This document shows, piece after piece, positions 14,964 through 22,619 of a stretch of 28,855 nt of DNA. Both the position numbers and the translations under genes were made by a program. This DNA is from a virus. Under the pieces are notes generated by a model that saw only the letters and a list, made by a program, of their open reading frames with translations, was not told where the DNA came from and ran no database searches. Positions within the stretch are counted from its first letter, which is position 1. Each line of letters opens with the position of its first letter. Location: IMG/VR virus record IMGVR_UViG_3300025769_014524, positions 1-28,855 of that record. The stretch is one strand, 5' to 3'.

Positions 14964-15586
14964 GCAGGAAAGTTTACGTAAGTCTAGGTTCGAACAAAGG
15001 TGGTGAGTTTCTTACTCTTCAGAAATCCAAAATTTATTCTGAAGATTTTGTTATATACGCTTTTGAACCGGAAGAAAGATGCTTTAAACATATCGAAAAA
15101 GTTCAAGAACAAGTTCCAAACATTACTCATATTAAAGCATGTGCAGGAACATATGATGGTATTGTTTCTTTTAATGTTGGAAAAAATACTTTATCTGGTA
15201 GCGTAAGAAAAGATAAAAAAAGAGGCCTCACAAATGATACGATAGACATGGAATCCATTGATATTTGTAAGTGGCTCAATGATAATATCAATGAAGATGA
15301 TTACGTTATCCTAACAATGGATATCGAAGGGAGCGAATATGACATTCTTCCTATTATGCTTAAAAACAAGTGTAGTAACTTAATCAATAAAATATATATT
15401 GAATTTCATGGCGAGAAAATGAAAGAAGATGTGAGTGAACTTGAAAAGAGCTTAAAAGAAAATTTACATGAAAAGTGGGGTACAAATTTTTTCGATAGAT
15501 ATGTTGAAGGAAATATGGGATTGTTCGGTAAAGTATACGAAGATTTAGATCCAAACATGTTTAATAATATCGGCGATTTAAACTAA
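14960..15586 (+). CDS. FkbM-family methyltransferase 2
   Basis: 208 aa from ATG 14960, which overlaps the previous stop (ATGA); an in-frame GTG at 14951 is less likely. Motifs: SLGSNKGGE (8-16), AFEPE (34-38), MDIEGSEYDIL (120-130), and IYIEFHGEKM downstream. The SAM loop begins SLGSNKG, a divergent form. Flanked by glycosyltransferases on both sides. Confidence 0.82.
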   Translation: MSRKVYVSLGSNKGGEFLTLQKSKIYSEDFVIYAFEPEERCFKHIEKVQEQVPNITHIKACAGTYDGIVSFNVGKNTLSGSVRKDKKRGLTNDTIDMESIDICKWLNDNINEDDYVILTMDIEGSEYDILPIMLKNKCSNLINKIYIEFHGEKMKEDVSELEKSLKENLHEKWGTNFFDRYVEGNMGLFGKVYEDLDPNMFNNIGDLN

Positions 15587-16236
15587 TGAAAAATATTATC
15601 TTACAACATTGGAATGGTCGACTTCAACCATGGGCTAAAACATGCAAATATAGCATTGAAGAATATGCTCGAAGAGTTGGAGCAGATTACGAATTGCTTC
15701 AAGGATTTCCTATGGGTGATTGGTTTCCTAATACTAACAGCAAACCCTGGCTTGTAATTCAAAAAATGTTTGTATTGAATGAAAAATATGATGAATATGA
15801 TACAGTCTTAATATTAGATATGGACATGCTTTTTACTGAAAATTTTGATAATATCTTTAATTATGAAGGTGTTGGTAGATTACATAAAGTAGGAATGAAA
15901 GAAGTATCTGGAAGTAAGAATGGTCGTAAATGGCCTAAGCTCTATACTCAAGGTGAGCCAATGTTCTTTGGTAATTGTCTTAAGTTTACTCGAGACGAGC
16001 GTATAGCGCTGCGATCTGCCCTTGATAGCACAGTAATACATAATAGTATGTCAAGTGATGGTTTACCACCAAATGATGAGATCATTATGCACTATTGTAT
16101 TGTAAAAAGTAAAGCTCTAGAAAACAAAAATAAATTACAAATTCCTCACGATAGATTTTGCGATTTACCAGAGGAAGCGCACCCCGAAGCAACGCTTATT
16201 CATTATTGTGGCCGAAGAAAGAATCAAATAAAATGA
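15586..16236 (+). CDS. DxD glycosyltransferase, paralogue 3
   Basis: 216 aa. Starts MKNIILQHWNG; DMD at 78-80 in LILDMDMLF. The start overlaps the preceding stop (TAATG). It shares EEYARRVGADYELL with the equivalent region of paralogue 4 (SRYAESLGAEYKLL), so the two adjacent genes look like a tandem duplication. C-terminal LIHYCG may be the His often found in GT8-type enzymes. Confidence 0.78.
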   Translation: MKNIILQHWNGRLQPWAKTCKYSIEEYARRVGADYELLQGFPMGDWFPNTNSKPWLVIQKMFVLNEKYDEYDTVLILDMDMLFTENFDNIFNYEGVGRLHKVGMKEVSGSKNGRKWPKLYTQGEPMFFGNCLKFTRDERIALRSALDSTVIHNSMSSDGLPPNDEIIMHYCIVKSKALENKNKLQIPHDRFCDLPEEAHPEATLIHYCGRRKNQIK

Positions 16237-16934
16237 AAAATATTATATTGCAGCACTTTCATCCATTTAGACCAACAGTCATTCAAGAAATGAAAGAGCG
16301 TAATGGTTTACCTTTTATCGTAGAAAAAAGTGTAAAGAATATTAGTCGATATGCAGAATCTCTTGGTGCCGAATATAAACTTTTAGACGGTGAACCGTTC
16401 CAAAGAGGTCTACGTGGTCAATGCCAAAAGTGCGCTGGCATTAACGAAGAGTATGATGAATATGATACTGTTGTTGTTCTTGACACAGATAAATTTATTA
16501 CAACTTCTTGTACTGAAAATGTATTTGAAGCAGAAGGAATTGCATCATTTGATGATGTACATCGTTTAACTCAGTTGCCGGCTTTTATTCGTGAATTCCC
16601 GAGACTAGGAAATGAAGATTACCCATTGTGGTCCGGTGCAATTTATGTAATGCCTCGAGAGTTTAGGCAACTAATGCGTAAGCAAATCAATCCAGCTATG
16701 CGTAAAGTCTTTGAGCAGATTAGTCCTAGACCATACGTAGATGAAGGAATGTTTCATGTTATGTGTGTTAAAGCAAAGTTTAAATTGGATACATATCTAG
16801 ACGAAAAATGGGATTATAGCAGTTATCTACCGAATCTCGAAAGCGCTAATATGATTCACATTAGGCATAAACCCAAGTCAAGAGAAGAAACATATGTTGA
16901 TTTGGTAGATGCAGGAATTATAGAAGACGTATAA
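16233..16934 (+). CDS. DxD glycosyltransferase, paralogue 4
   Basis: 233 aa from ATG 16233 (ATGA overlap with paralogue 3); the frame is open further upstream to 16158 but that would lie within the previous gene. Starts MKNIILQHFHP; DTD at 84-86 (VVLDTDKF) and YPLWSGAIYVMP. C-terminal NMIHIRHK supplies the late His. Closest in the window to paralogue 3. Confidence 0.78.
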   Translation: MKNIILQHFHPFRPTVIQEMKERNGLPFIVEKSVKNISRYAESLGAEYKLLDGEPFQRGLRGQCQKCAGINEEYDEYDTVVVLDTDKFITTSCTENVFEAEGIASFDDVHRLTQLPAFIREFPRLGNEDYPLWSGAIYVMPREFRQLMRKQINPAMRKVFEQISPRPYVDEGMFHVMCVKAKFKLDTYLDEKWDYSSYLPNLESANMIHIRHKPKSREETYVDLVDAGIIEDV

Positions 16935-17620
16935 TGGCTGAAAACATGGATCGCAAGCTTGATGTTGTCCTCAAGCAACTGAATAAAAATAATTATGAAA
17001 TAACAAATGTATACGATATCGGTGCTAATGATGGCCGTTGGAAATTCGCGCATTCCAATTTGTTTCCACCTCATTCGCATTTTTATATGTTTGAAGCAAA
17101 TCCTCAAATCCAATTACCAAGTACAGAAAATCAAACATTTTTTAACGCTGTTCTTTCATATGAAGATAACAAAATAGTTACTTACTATACCGCTAATCCC
17201 GGAAAAGAAAATACTGGAAATGGATATTATAAAGAATTAACACCAAACTATAGTCAAGGCAATTCAATTGAACTAAAAACAAAAACACTTGACAGTTTAG
17301 TAAAAGAGAATAATTTACCACTACCACAATTTATCAAGATGGACACGCAAGGATCAGAATTAGATATTCTACGCGGTGGTGAAGAAACATTTAAAAATGC
17401 TTATGGTGTAATATGTGAAGTTGGGATTATGCAATACAATGAAGGTGCACCATTATTCAGTGACTATATTAGCACATTTTATGAATACGGGTTTGTGCCT
17501 ACTGGAATTCACCATATCGCAATGAGAAAGAATATCGTCAACCAAATGGATGTTGTTTTTATGCGGAAAGATATTAGTATGGAAATAAATAAACACCATG
17601 AACGGTACTTAGGATTTTAA
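16934..17620 (+). CDS. FkbM-family methyltransferase 3
   Basis: 228 aa, TAATG-coupled to the gene before. VYDIGANDGRW (26-36), MFEAN (52-56), FIKMDTQGSELDILRGG (133-149). This is the most canonical FkbM of the three: the MDTQGSE form is the common family signature. It ends directly before the first GT25 gene with no spacer. Confidence 0.87.
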   Translation: MAENMDRKLDVVLKQLNKNNYEITNVYDIGANDGRWKFAHSNLFPPHSHFYMFEANPQIQLPSTENQTFFNAVLSYEDNKIVTYYTANPGKENTGNGYYKELTPNYSQGNSIELKTKTLDSLVKENNLPLPQFIKMDTQGSELDILRGGEETFKNAYGVICEVGIMQYNEGAPLFSDYISTFYEYGFVPTGIHHIAMRKNIVNQMDVVFMRKDISMEINKHHERYLGF

Positions 17621-18316
17621 ATGATTAACGCTTATGTTATAAGAATGAAAGATAACCAACAATCTAGTCGTGCTGCTGATCGATTGATTCTTTCGATGCC
17701 ACCGATTATTAAGCCTGTAATATTTGACGCAGTCGTGCCTGATCAAGTAGATCGGTTAATGAAGAAGTATAAATTAAAATGGACTTGGCCGTGGGAAGGA
17801 CAACAATTTGATTTTAAATCTGGCTTAATCATGACTGCATATCCCACAGCAGAGCCCAAAAAGAGAATAGGCTGTTTTCTTTCTCACTATATGCTATGGG
17901 AAAGATGTGTAAAGCACGATGAACACATGATCATTAATGAACATGATGCACTTTATTTTTCAAATGAGAATTTACCTATCGAAAAATTTGAAGAATCTCG
18001 CTACAATATCATAGGCCTAAATACTCCTATACGTGCTACTCGTTTAGCGAGTGGCTACGATAGAGTAGTTCAAGAATCAACAAATGATATAGTGAGAGCA
18101 CCAGAAATTGATAATCATAATATCCCACAAGGTATTGCTGGTAATTCTAGCTATTATATTAAACCAGAAGGTGCACAACATATGATTAATTTGACAAAAG
18201 AACATGGTTGTTGGCCAAATGATGCCTTAATGTGTAGGCAGTTAGTTCCTAAATTAGGACAAACAAAACATTATTACACCGGAATCCAAGGAATAGAAAG
18301 TACTACAACGAGATGA
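17621..18316 (+). CDS. GT25-family glycosyltransferase 1
   Basis: 231 aa. GT25 (LPS-type galactosyl/glucosyltransferase) signatures: GCFLSHYMLWER (84-95) and IINEHDAL (104-111). The C-terminal region SYYIKPEGAQHMI matches the family pattern in which the chain reaches a second Rossmann-like part. Such enzymes add hexoses to lipooligosaccharide or proteins; here the acceptor is unknown. Confidence 0.82.
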   Translation: MINAYVIRMKDNQQSSRAADRLILSMPPIIKPVIFDAVVPDQVDRLMKKYKLKWTWPWEGQQFDFKSGLIMTAYPTAEPKKRIGCFLSHYMLWERCVKHDEHMIINEHDALYFSNENLPIEKFEESRYNIIGLNTPIRATRLASGYDRVVQESTNDIVRAPEIDNHNIPQGIAGNSSYYIKPEGAQHMINLTKEHGCWPNDALMCRQLVPKLGQTKHYYTGIQGIESTTTR

Positions 18317-18963
18317 ATTCAGAAGCTTTTGTAATTACAATTATGGATAACGATAAGTCAGTACAAGCGGCAACGCGGTGCATGAAATCTGCAGAGAAAT
18401 ACGGATTACATGTAGAACATCACGCTGCCACAACTCCAAAGGATAATCCTCATTTAATTTTACATACAAAGGGTATTCAACCTTCTTTCTTTCATGAAAA
18501 GTATTCTCGTCCAGAAAATTGTATGTCAGCATTTTTATCACATCATGCTTTATGGGAAAGATCTGTAAAACTCAATAAAAATATTGTTATCTTTGAACAT
18601 GATGCTATTGTGACTGGTGAAGTTCCAGTGAATTCACCGTTTAAGGGTGTCATGACATTTTCTAAACCTTCATATGGAAAATTTAACACTCCAATGAAAC
18701 TCGGAGTTGATGGACTAATCCAAAAGAAATATTTTGGAGGTGCTCATGGATATATTGTCAATCCATACGGAGCAAAAGAATTAATCAAAAAGGCAAAAAC
18801 TCACGGTGGTCCTACTGATATCTTTATGTGCCTCGACAATTTTCCATGGCTTCAGGAATACTATCCATGGGCATGTGAAGCAAACGATAGTTTTACAACC
18901 ATTCAAAATGAAACGGGATGCTTAGCAAAGCATAATTATAATGAGCAATACAAAATTATTTAA
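18313..18963 (+). CDS. GT25-family glycosyltransferase 2
   Basis: 216 aa, ATGA overlap with GT25-1. SAFLSHHALWERS (72-84), IFEHDAIV (93-100) and GYIVNPYGAKELI correspond to the same blocks in its neighbour, so this pair is probably a tandem duplication. The sequences have diverged enough for different specificities. Confidence 0.8.
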   Translation: MNSEAFVITIMDNDKSVQAATRCMKSAEKYGLHVEHHAATTPKDNPHLILHTKGIQPSFFHEKYSRPENCMSAFLSHHALWERSVKLNKNIVIFEHDAIVTGEVPVNSPFKGVMTFSKPSYGKFNTPMKLGVDGLIQKKYFGGAHGYIVNPYGAKELIKKAKTHGGPTDIFMCLDNFPWLQEYYPWACEANDSFTTIQNETGCLAKHNYNEQYKII

Positions 18964-19597
18964 TAGAGCATTTCTTACTGGTTGTGATCATACTCAAGAG
19001 TGGATGCTCCCTTGGTTTTTCGAAAACTATAAGAAATATAACACCGCGCCTCTTATCTTTGCAGACTTCGGAGTCAATGATCTTGCTAGTGTTAAACCAC
19101 ATGTACATGCAATTATTACTATGACAAAAGTAAAAGAAAAAGGCTGGTTCAAAAAGCCAAAGTCAATGATGCACTGCCCTGCAAAGAAAACTGTTTGGCT
19201 TGACACTGATTGCGAAGTTAAAGGCAATATAGAAGATATATTTGATAAGCTTGTCGAAGGTAGATTAGGCATGGTTGAAGACAGACCGTGGACTCAAAGA
19301 AGAGGCGGTGGAGATATATGGTATAATTCAGGAGTAGTTGGCTTTATTGGCAAGCCTCACATCCTTTACAAATGGGTAAAAGAAATTGAGTCTAATCCAG
19401 ATGTCGGAGATCAAGAAACGCTGCAGAGCATGCTCGATCCTCTCGGAAGATTGACATATATAGAACCATTACCAAATGAGTATAATTGGCTAAGACTTCA
19501 AATTGAGAATGATGATCAGCCAGCAACAAATGCAAAAATTATTCATTGGACAGGAAAAAAAGGAAAAGATCGTATACGGAGCATGATGAATGGCTAG
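18941..19597 (+). CDS. Glycosyltransferase with DTD motif (GT8-like)
   Basis: 218 aa, 23-nt overlap with GT25-2. WLDTDCEV (86-93) is the DxD motif; WYNSGVVGF downstream, and IIHWTG near the C-terminus contains the late metal-binding His usual in GT8 enzymes. It lacks the MKNxI start of the four paralogues, so it is a separate lineage. Acceptor unknown. Confidence 0.78.
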   Translation: MSNTKLFNRAFLTGCDHTQEWMLPWFFENYKKYNTAPLIFADFGVNDLASVKPHVHAIITMTKVKEKGWFKKPKSMMHCPAKKTVWLDTDCEVKGNIEDIFDKLVEGRLGMVEDRPWTQRRGGGDIWYNSGVVGFIGKPHILYKWVKEIESNPDVGDQETLQSMLDPLGRLTYIEPLPNEYNWLRLQIENDDQPATNAKIIHWTGKKGKDRIRSMMNG

Positions 19598-20288
19598 AGT
19601 AACGCATGTTATTGGAAATGGTGATTGGGCCGGTTTGTTTCAAAGAGAACCTCGTAAAGGATTGAAAATTGCTTGTAATCAAACACCGTTTGACATTCCA
19701 GATAAATGGTGTACAGCAATTGTTGATTTTAAATTTATGGCTGCAATGACAAGGAAAGAAATTAGTGTTCCGGGTCAGTGGCTTCTTGGCTTTCGTCCAA
19801 AAAAATGGATGGAAGATCACCCAACGTTTTATATGACGCATGCCCAGCAAGTAAAAGAATTCTATACAGCATTACCGAAATATGCTGTTCCGCCAGATGG
19901 AAATATAGGTTTGGGATACACTAATTTTAATTGCGGCCATATGGCTGTGCATTATTGCGCGAATAAATTAAAAGCCGATGAAGTCCATATGTATGGATTT
20001 GACTCTATTTTTGATTTTAACTTACGTAGTTTTTCAGATCTTGTTCTTACTTCGGATAGAGGAAACACAAACACAAATAGGTTAGCTCATTTCTGGAGAC
20101 CAATATGGACAGAAATGTGGAAAGAATTTCCAAACACTAAGTTTATTTTACACCATATCCATGACGCGTTTAAAGTTGAACACGGTGATAACGTTGAAGC
20201 TCGAGTGTATGAAAAAAAACCAGTAATCAAGCCGAAGCCAATTTTAACACCTGACGGTCGACCGAATATGAATGTCTCGGAAGCATAA
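19590..20288 (+). CDS. GT42/DUF115-like putative transferase
   Basis: 232 aa. The N-terminal HVIGNGDWAG (6-15) with KIACNQ soon after, and the central VHMYGFDSIFD, resemble the GNG and YGFD-type motifs of GT42 sialyltransferases and related DUF115 enzymes. Also notable is NRLAHFWRPIW. The C-terminus is proline/lysine-rich (KKPVIKPKPILTPDGRP). Family placement is tentative. It is the last gene of the cassette; a promoter follows within 25 bp. Confidence 0.55.
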   Translation: MARVTHVIGNGDWAGLFQREPRKGLKIACNQTPFDIPDKWCTAIVDFKFMAAMTRKEISVPGQWLLGFRPKKWMEDHPTFYMTHAQQVKEFYTALPKYAVPPDGNIGLGYTNFNCGHMAVHYCANKLKADEVHMYGFDSIFDFNLRSFSDLVLTSDRGNTNTNRLAHFWRPIWTEMWKEFPNTKFILHHIHDAFKVEHGDNVEARVYEKKPVIKPKPILTPDGRPNMNVSEA

Positions 20289-20310
20289 CTAATATATCAT
20301 TTTTTTTTTG

Positions 20311-20339
20311 TTTACTTTCCGTTAAAACTGTTATATAAT
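20311..20339 (+). promoter_or_regulatory. Sigma-70-type promoter with 18-bp palindrome
   Basis: TTTACT (20311-20316), 17-bp spacer, TATAAT (20334-20339). The -10 box is inside a perfect 18-bp palindrome, TTATATAATATTATATAA (20331-20348). A T-run (20300-20309) precedes the -35. Confidence 0.8.
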
Positions 20340-20376
20340 ATTATATAATGAAAATTCAATAGAAAGTGCTTATCTT

Positions 20377-20454
20377 ATGATTTTCGTAGAAGGTGGAAGC
20401 AAAAGACAAAGAGAAGTAGCATTTGATGTGCTACATTTGTATGGAAATCCTTAA
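20377..20454 (+). CDS. N-terminal fragment of split SprT-like protein
   Basis: 25 codons (MIFVEGGSKRQREVAFDVLH onward) ending TAA in a TAATG overlap with the next ORF. Its sequence looks like the N-terminal helix of phage SprT-like proteins, and reading on with one extra base at the junction gives a smooth join (GNP-LMPRIRKCEVNI). It is therefore either half of a frameshifted gene or a short leader peptide that couples translation. It lies about 37 nt downstream of the promoter. Confidence 0.5.
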   Translation: MIFVEGGSKRQREVAFDVLHLYGNP

Positions 20455-20801
20455 TGCCCAGGATTAGAAAATGCGAAGTAAATATTAGTCTGAAGAAATT
20501 AACTGGTTATCACGGTACTTGTTTAGATGTGGGGATCAGAGAATTTCAAATTGACGTTGATAAAAAATTAGGTCTTGGCGATGATTTTACGACCACTATA
20601 TTCCATGAAATGGTACATGTAAAGCAATTAGTCTATAAGGAATTCTTTACTGAGTGTAATTTCTACAGCAGTCATGAAGAATACGTGAATTTACCGTGGG
20701 AAAAAGAAGCGTATGAACTACAAGAGGTGTTATTAAAACAATGGCAAAATTCCAAGATCATCAGCAATCAGAAACTGAACTTTATCGGCGTGAACTTTTA
20801 A
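20454..20801 (+). CDS. SprT-like zinc metallopeptidase domain protein
   Basis: 115 aa. HEMVH at 51-55 provides the two zinc-binding His and the catalytic Glu; LPWEKEAY downstream is a usual companion with a further acidic ligand. The preceding CLDVGIREFQIDVD strands match SprT-like phage proteins. The start codon overlaps the stop of the 25-aa ORF. The protein is short at its N-terminus unless joined to that ORF by a -1 shift. Function in phages is unknown. Confidence 0.72.
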   Translation: MPRIRKCEVNISLKKLTGYHGTCLDVGIREFQIDVDKKLGLGDDFTTTIFHEMVHVKQLVYKEFFTECNFYSSHEEYVNLPWEKEAYELQEVLLKQWQNSKIISNQKLNFIGVNF

Positions 20802-20956
20802 ACAAAGAAGGCTACATAGAAATACTAGAGAATAACATAAAAGAATTACAAGGACAGTTACAAGAATCATACAAGCGCATTGATCAGTTAAACGAAGAGT
20901 TAGAAAAAGCACCTCGTGTTATTAGTGGAATCGATGGTCTTGGTAATCCCTATTAA
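20741..20956 (+). CDS. Small coiled-coil protein (71 aa)
   Basis: Overlaps the SprT-like gene by 61 nt in another frame, with AAGAGGTG about 13 nt ahead of the ATG. Residues about 12-58 form a heptad-rich coiled coil (NNIKELQGQLQESYKRIDQL). C-terminus VISGIDGLGNPY. Function unknown. A terminator hairpin follows its stop. Confidence 0.65.
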   Translation: MAKFQDHQQSETELYRRELLNKEGYIEILENNIKELQGQLQESYKRIDQLNEELEKAPRVISGIDGLGNPY

Positions 20957-20977
20957 ATAAAAAAACGTAAGTTATTG

Positions 20978-21007
20978 AAAATGCACTATATTTTAGTGCA
21001 TTTTTTT
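20978..21007 (+). terminator. Rho-independent terminator abutting the next promoter
   Basis: Perfect 11-bp stem AAAATGCACTA (20978-20988) with TAGTGCATTTT (20994-21004), 5-nt loop, and T-run TTTTTTT (21001-21007). The next -35 box begins 2 nt later. Confidence 0.85.
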
Positions 21008-21008
21008 G

Positions 21009-21037
21009 TTTACAAATCAAAAGAAATAGTGTATAAT
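21009..21037 (+). promoter_or_regulatory. Sigma-70-type promoter with dyad
   Basis: TTTACA (21009-21014), 17-bp spacer, TATAAT (21032-21037). ATAGATCTAT (21036-21045) overlaps the -10 end. The stretch AGTGTATAATAGATCTATAA continuing into AAATGGAAA is the same as at 8976-9003. Confidence 0.88.
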
Positions 21038-21067
21038 AGATCTATAAAATGGAAAAGGAGCTAAATC

Positions 21068-21361
21068 ATGATTGATCTTATTACACATATTAAAGCCCGT
21101 AACGAAGAGTCTCGCCGTGAAATGGCTGAGAACCCGGGTACATTTATCGGGTTGTTGTCTGAAGACGCCAAGCACTGGAATGACCAGGGCATCTTTACTG
21201 CTGAGCAGTTCGATTTCCAAATGGAATATTATGCTTTGTATGACTACATTGGATGTGTGACGTCTAAGTCATATGCTCGGTTTCTCTTGCAAGATTGCAA
21301 GACTATGGATGACCTCAATATGGTCTACATAAATTTCTCACAACCTTCTGAGGCAGCATAA
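21068..21361 (+). CDS. Hypothetical phage protein (97 aa)
   Basis: AAGGAG (21055-21060) 7 nt before the ATG, directly after a strong promoter, so likely well expressed. Mixed helical sequence with NPGTFIGLLSEDAKHW and many aromatic residues (DFQMEYYALYDYIG). No domain recognised. TAATG overlap with the next gene. Confidence 0.7.
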   Translation: MIDLITHIKARNEESRREMAENPGTFIGLLSEDAKHWNDQGIFTAEQFDFQMEYYALYDYIGCVTSKSYARFLLQDCKTMDDLNMVYINFSQPSEAA

Positions 21362-21582
21362 TGGCTATTGTAACTATTGAATCACCAATTCTTCCTAAAC
21401 ACGGTTCACCTCAAGATCGCGGTTCAGCTGATCGTTATTATGGTCGAGCATTTTGTCCTCATTGGTATCCAGATGGGACTGGTGAAGGTGCTAAAATTAC
21501 AGAAGAATTAATGTCTGACGAGCAGATCGCTGAATACAAATACGGTTATGACAACGAAGAAGATCGTAAAGATTGGGGTTAG
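21361..21582 (+). CDS. Conserved small phage protein, HGSPxDRGSAD family
   Basis: 73 aa. HGSPQDRGSADRYYGRAFCP (14-33) and a C-terminus of GYDNEEDRKDWG. This kind of sequence (SPxDRGSADxYYG ... PDGTG ... EYxxGY ... KDW) occurs in many phage and prophage proteins without known function. Shares a transcript with the preceding gene. Confidence 0.72.
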   Translation: MAIVTIESPILPKHGSPQDRGSADRYYGRAFCPHWYPDGTGEGAKITEELMSDEQIAEYKYGYDNEEDRKDWG

Positions 21583-21636
21583 AGAAAAAAAAACACAAGT
21601 AGTTGTTTTAAAAGGAAAATAAAATGCACTTTTTCC

Positions 21637-21665
21637 TTTACATTGCAGCATTTTTGTGGTAGAAT
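21637..21665 (+). promoter_or_regulatory. Sigma-70-type promoter with extended -10
   Basis: TTTACA (21637-21642), 17-bp spacer, TAGAAT (21660-21665) with TGG ahead. A hairpin AAAGGAAAA (21611-21619) with TTTTCCTTT (21631-21639) runs into the -35. The palindrome TACTAGTA (21667-21674) follows the -10. Confidence 0.82.
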
Positions 21666-21700
21666 ATACTAGTAAAATGAAAAAAGCTGAGGAGCTACAA

Positions 21701-22003
21701 ATGTCAAATTATGTAATTACAAAAAATTCTACTAATGAAGAGCGTATGATTGCTATTCGTGAAGCTTCCGAAAGGTTTGCTAAGATTAAAGCAAGACGCG
21801 CTCGGTTAGCTGCTAGTGCAGCTCGTGTTCGTAAATATGTTGATGAGGTAGATAAGCCTGAGCGTAAAAAGTTCGATGATATGATTGATAAGATGGATGA
21901 AAATCATAATCAATATACCGATGGCGAAAAGTATCTTGCCGAGCATTATGGTGAGCGTTTAGCTGATCAAACTTCTTATGAGTCTGAAGAAGGCTGGAAC
22001 TAA
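21701..22003 (+). CDS. Hypothetical phage protein (100 aa)
   Basis: Start at ATG 21701, 7 nt after GAGGAG (21689-21694); upstream in-frame codons at 21656 and 21677 are at or near the -10 box and start site and are rejected. Strongly helical and basic in the first half (IKARRARLAASAARVRKYV), acidic in the second. No domain recognised. TAATG overlap with the next gene. Confidence 0.68.
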   Translation: MSNYVITKNSTNEERMIAIREASERFAKIKARRARLAASAARVRKYVDEVDKPERKKFDDMIDKMDENHNQYTDGEKYLAEHYGERLADQTSYESEEGWN

Positions 22004-22263
22004 TGGTTGAGTTCTGCAGTGAAACTCGTAATAGGATCAAACTCTCGGTTGCAGCATATGCATACGAGATCAAAGATAATCCTATTATGAGTGATGCTGA
22101 TTTTGATGAGTTGGCTTTACGAATAGATACGTCTTTTAAGACGACTAATCGTAAAATGAACAACTTCTTTAAAAAGCATTTTCAGCCCGACACCGGTTTG
22201 TGGATTCATAAGCATCCCGAATTACCTAAAATCGAGTATCTTTATGAAAGGTATTACAAATGA
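22003..22263 (+). CDS. Small phage protein resembling the DNA ligase N-terminal (Ia) region
   Basis: 86 aa. RIKLSVAAYAYEIKDNPIMS followed by DADFDELALRI resembles the Ia region of NAD-dependent DNA ligases (YxYxxxPxxSDAEYDxL), where it binds the NMN part of NAD. Only that helical region is present: no adenylation lysine. The rest (GLWIHKHPELPKIEYLYERYY) is a conserved phage pattern. It could bind NAD or be a degenerate relic; no function is established. Confidence 0.6.
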   Translation: MVEFCSETRNRIKLSVAAYAYEIKDNPIMSDADFDELALRIDTSFKTTNRKMNNFFKKHFQPDTGLWIHKHPELPKIEYLYERYYK

Positions 22264-22619
22264 CAATGCATCTCGTAAGAGGTCTTTCTTCTATAAATAA
22301 TAGAAAGCGTAAGCAAAGGCGTAAAGCTGGCTGGCAGGAAGTTCAAGCTAAACATGATGCATGGCTTATGAAAAACGGTGTGCATCCATCTCAACTTAAA
22401 AACCAGAAAAAATCAAATGGCAAGAGTATTCCGAACTATTCAACGGCATGTGACAGCGTCCCGACGTCGGACATCATTACACCTATCCAGGGAAAAGCAA
22501 ATGCAAATGAGTATTCGGGAGAATACATCATTGGTCTTGCCACACTCCACAAGTCAAACACAGTGCCGGTTGGTAGAGGAGATAACCCAGAAATATACGC
22601 AAAAATGAGGAGAGGCTAA
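22260..22619 (+). CDS. Conserved phage protein (119 aa), unknown
   Basis: Starts in an ATGA overlap. HLVRGLSSINNRKRKQRRKA (4-23) is a basic, possibly nucleic-acid-binding N-terminus, and VPTSDIITPIQGKANANEYS lies in the centre. A family with HLVRGMSSLNT...KRK is known from many phages without function. The stop overlaps the start of the hydrolase gene (TAATG). Confidence 0.66.
   Translation: MTMHLVRGLSSINNRKRKQRRKAGWQEVQAKHDAWLMKNGVHPSQLKNQKKSNGKSIPNYSTACDSVPTSDIITPIQGKANANEYSGEYIIGLATLHKSNTVPVGRGDNPEIYAKMRRG

Noticed and set aside
18341-19850. Minus-strand ORFs opposite the glycosyltransferases
   Set aside because: They are antisense shadows of well-supported genes with clear motifs and coupled starts on the plus strand.
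22292-22299. TATAAATA inside a coding region
   Set aside because: Intragenic with no unit boundary nearby; the similar one at 10108-10115 was rejected for the same reason.
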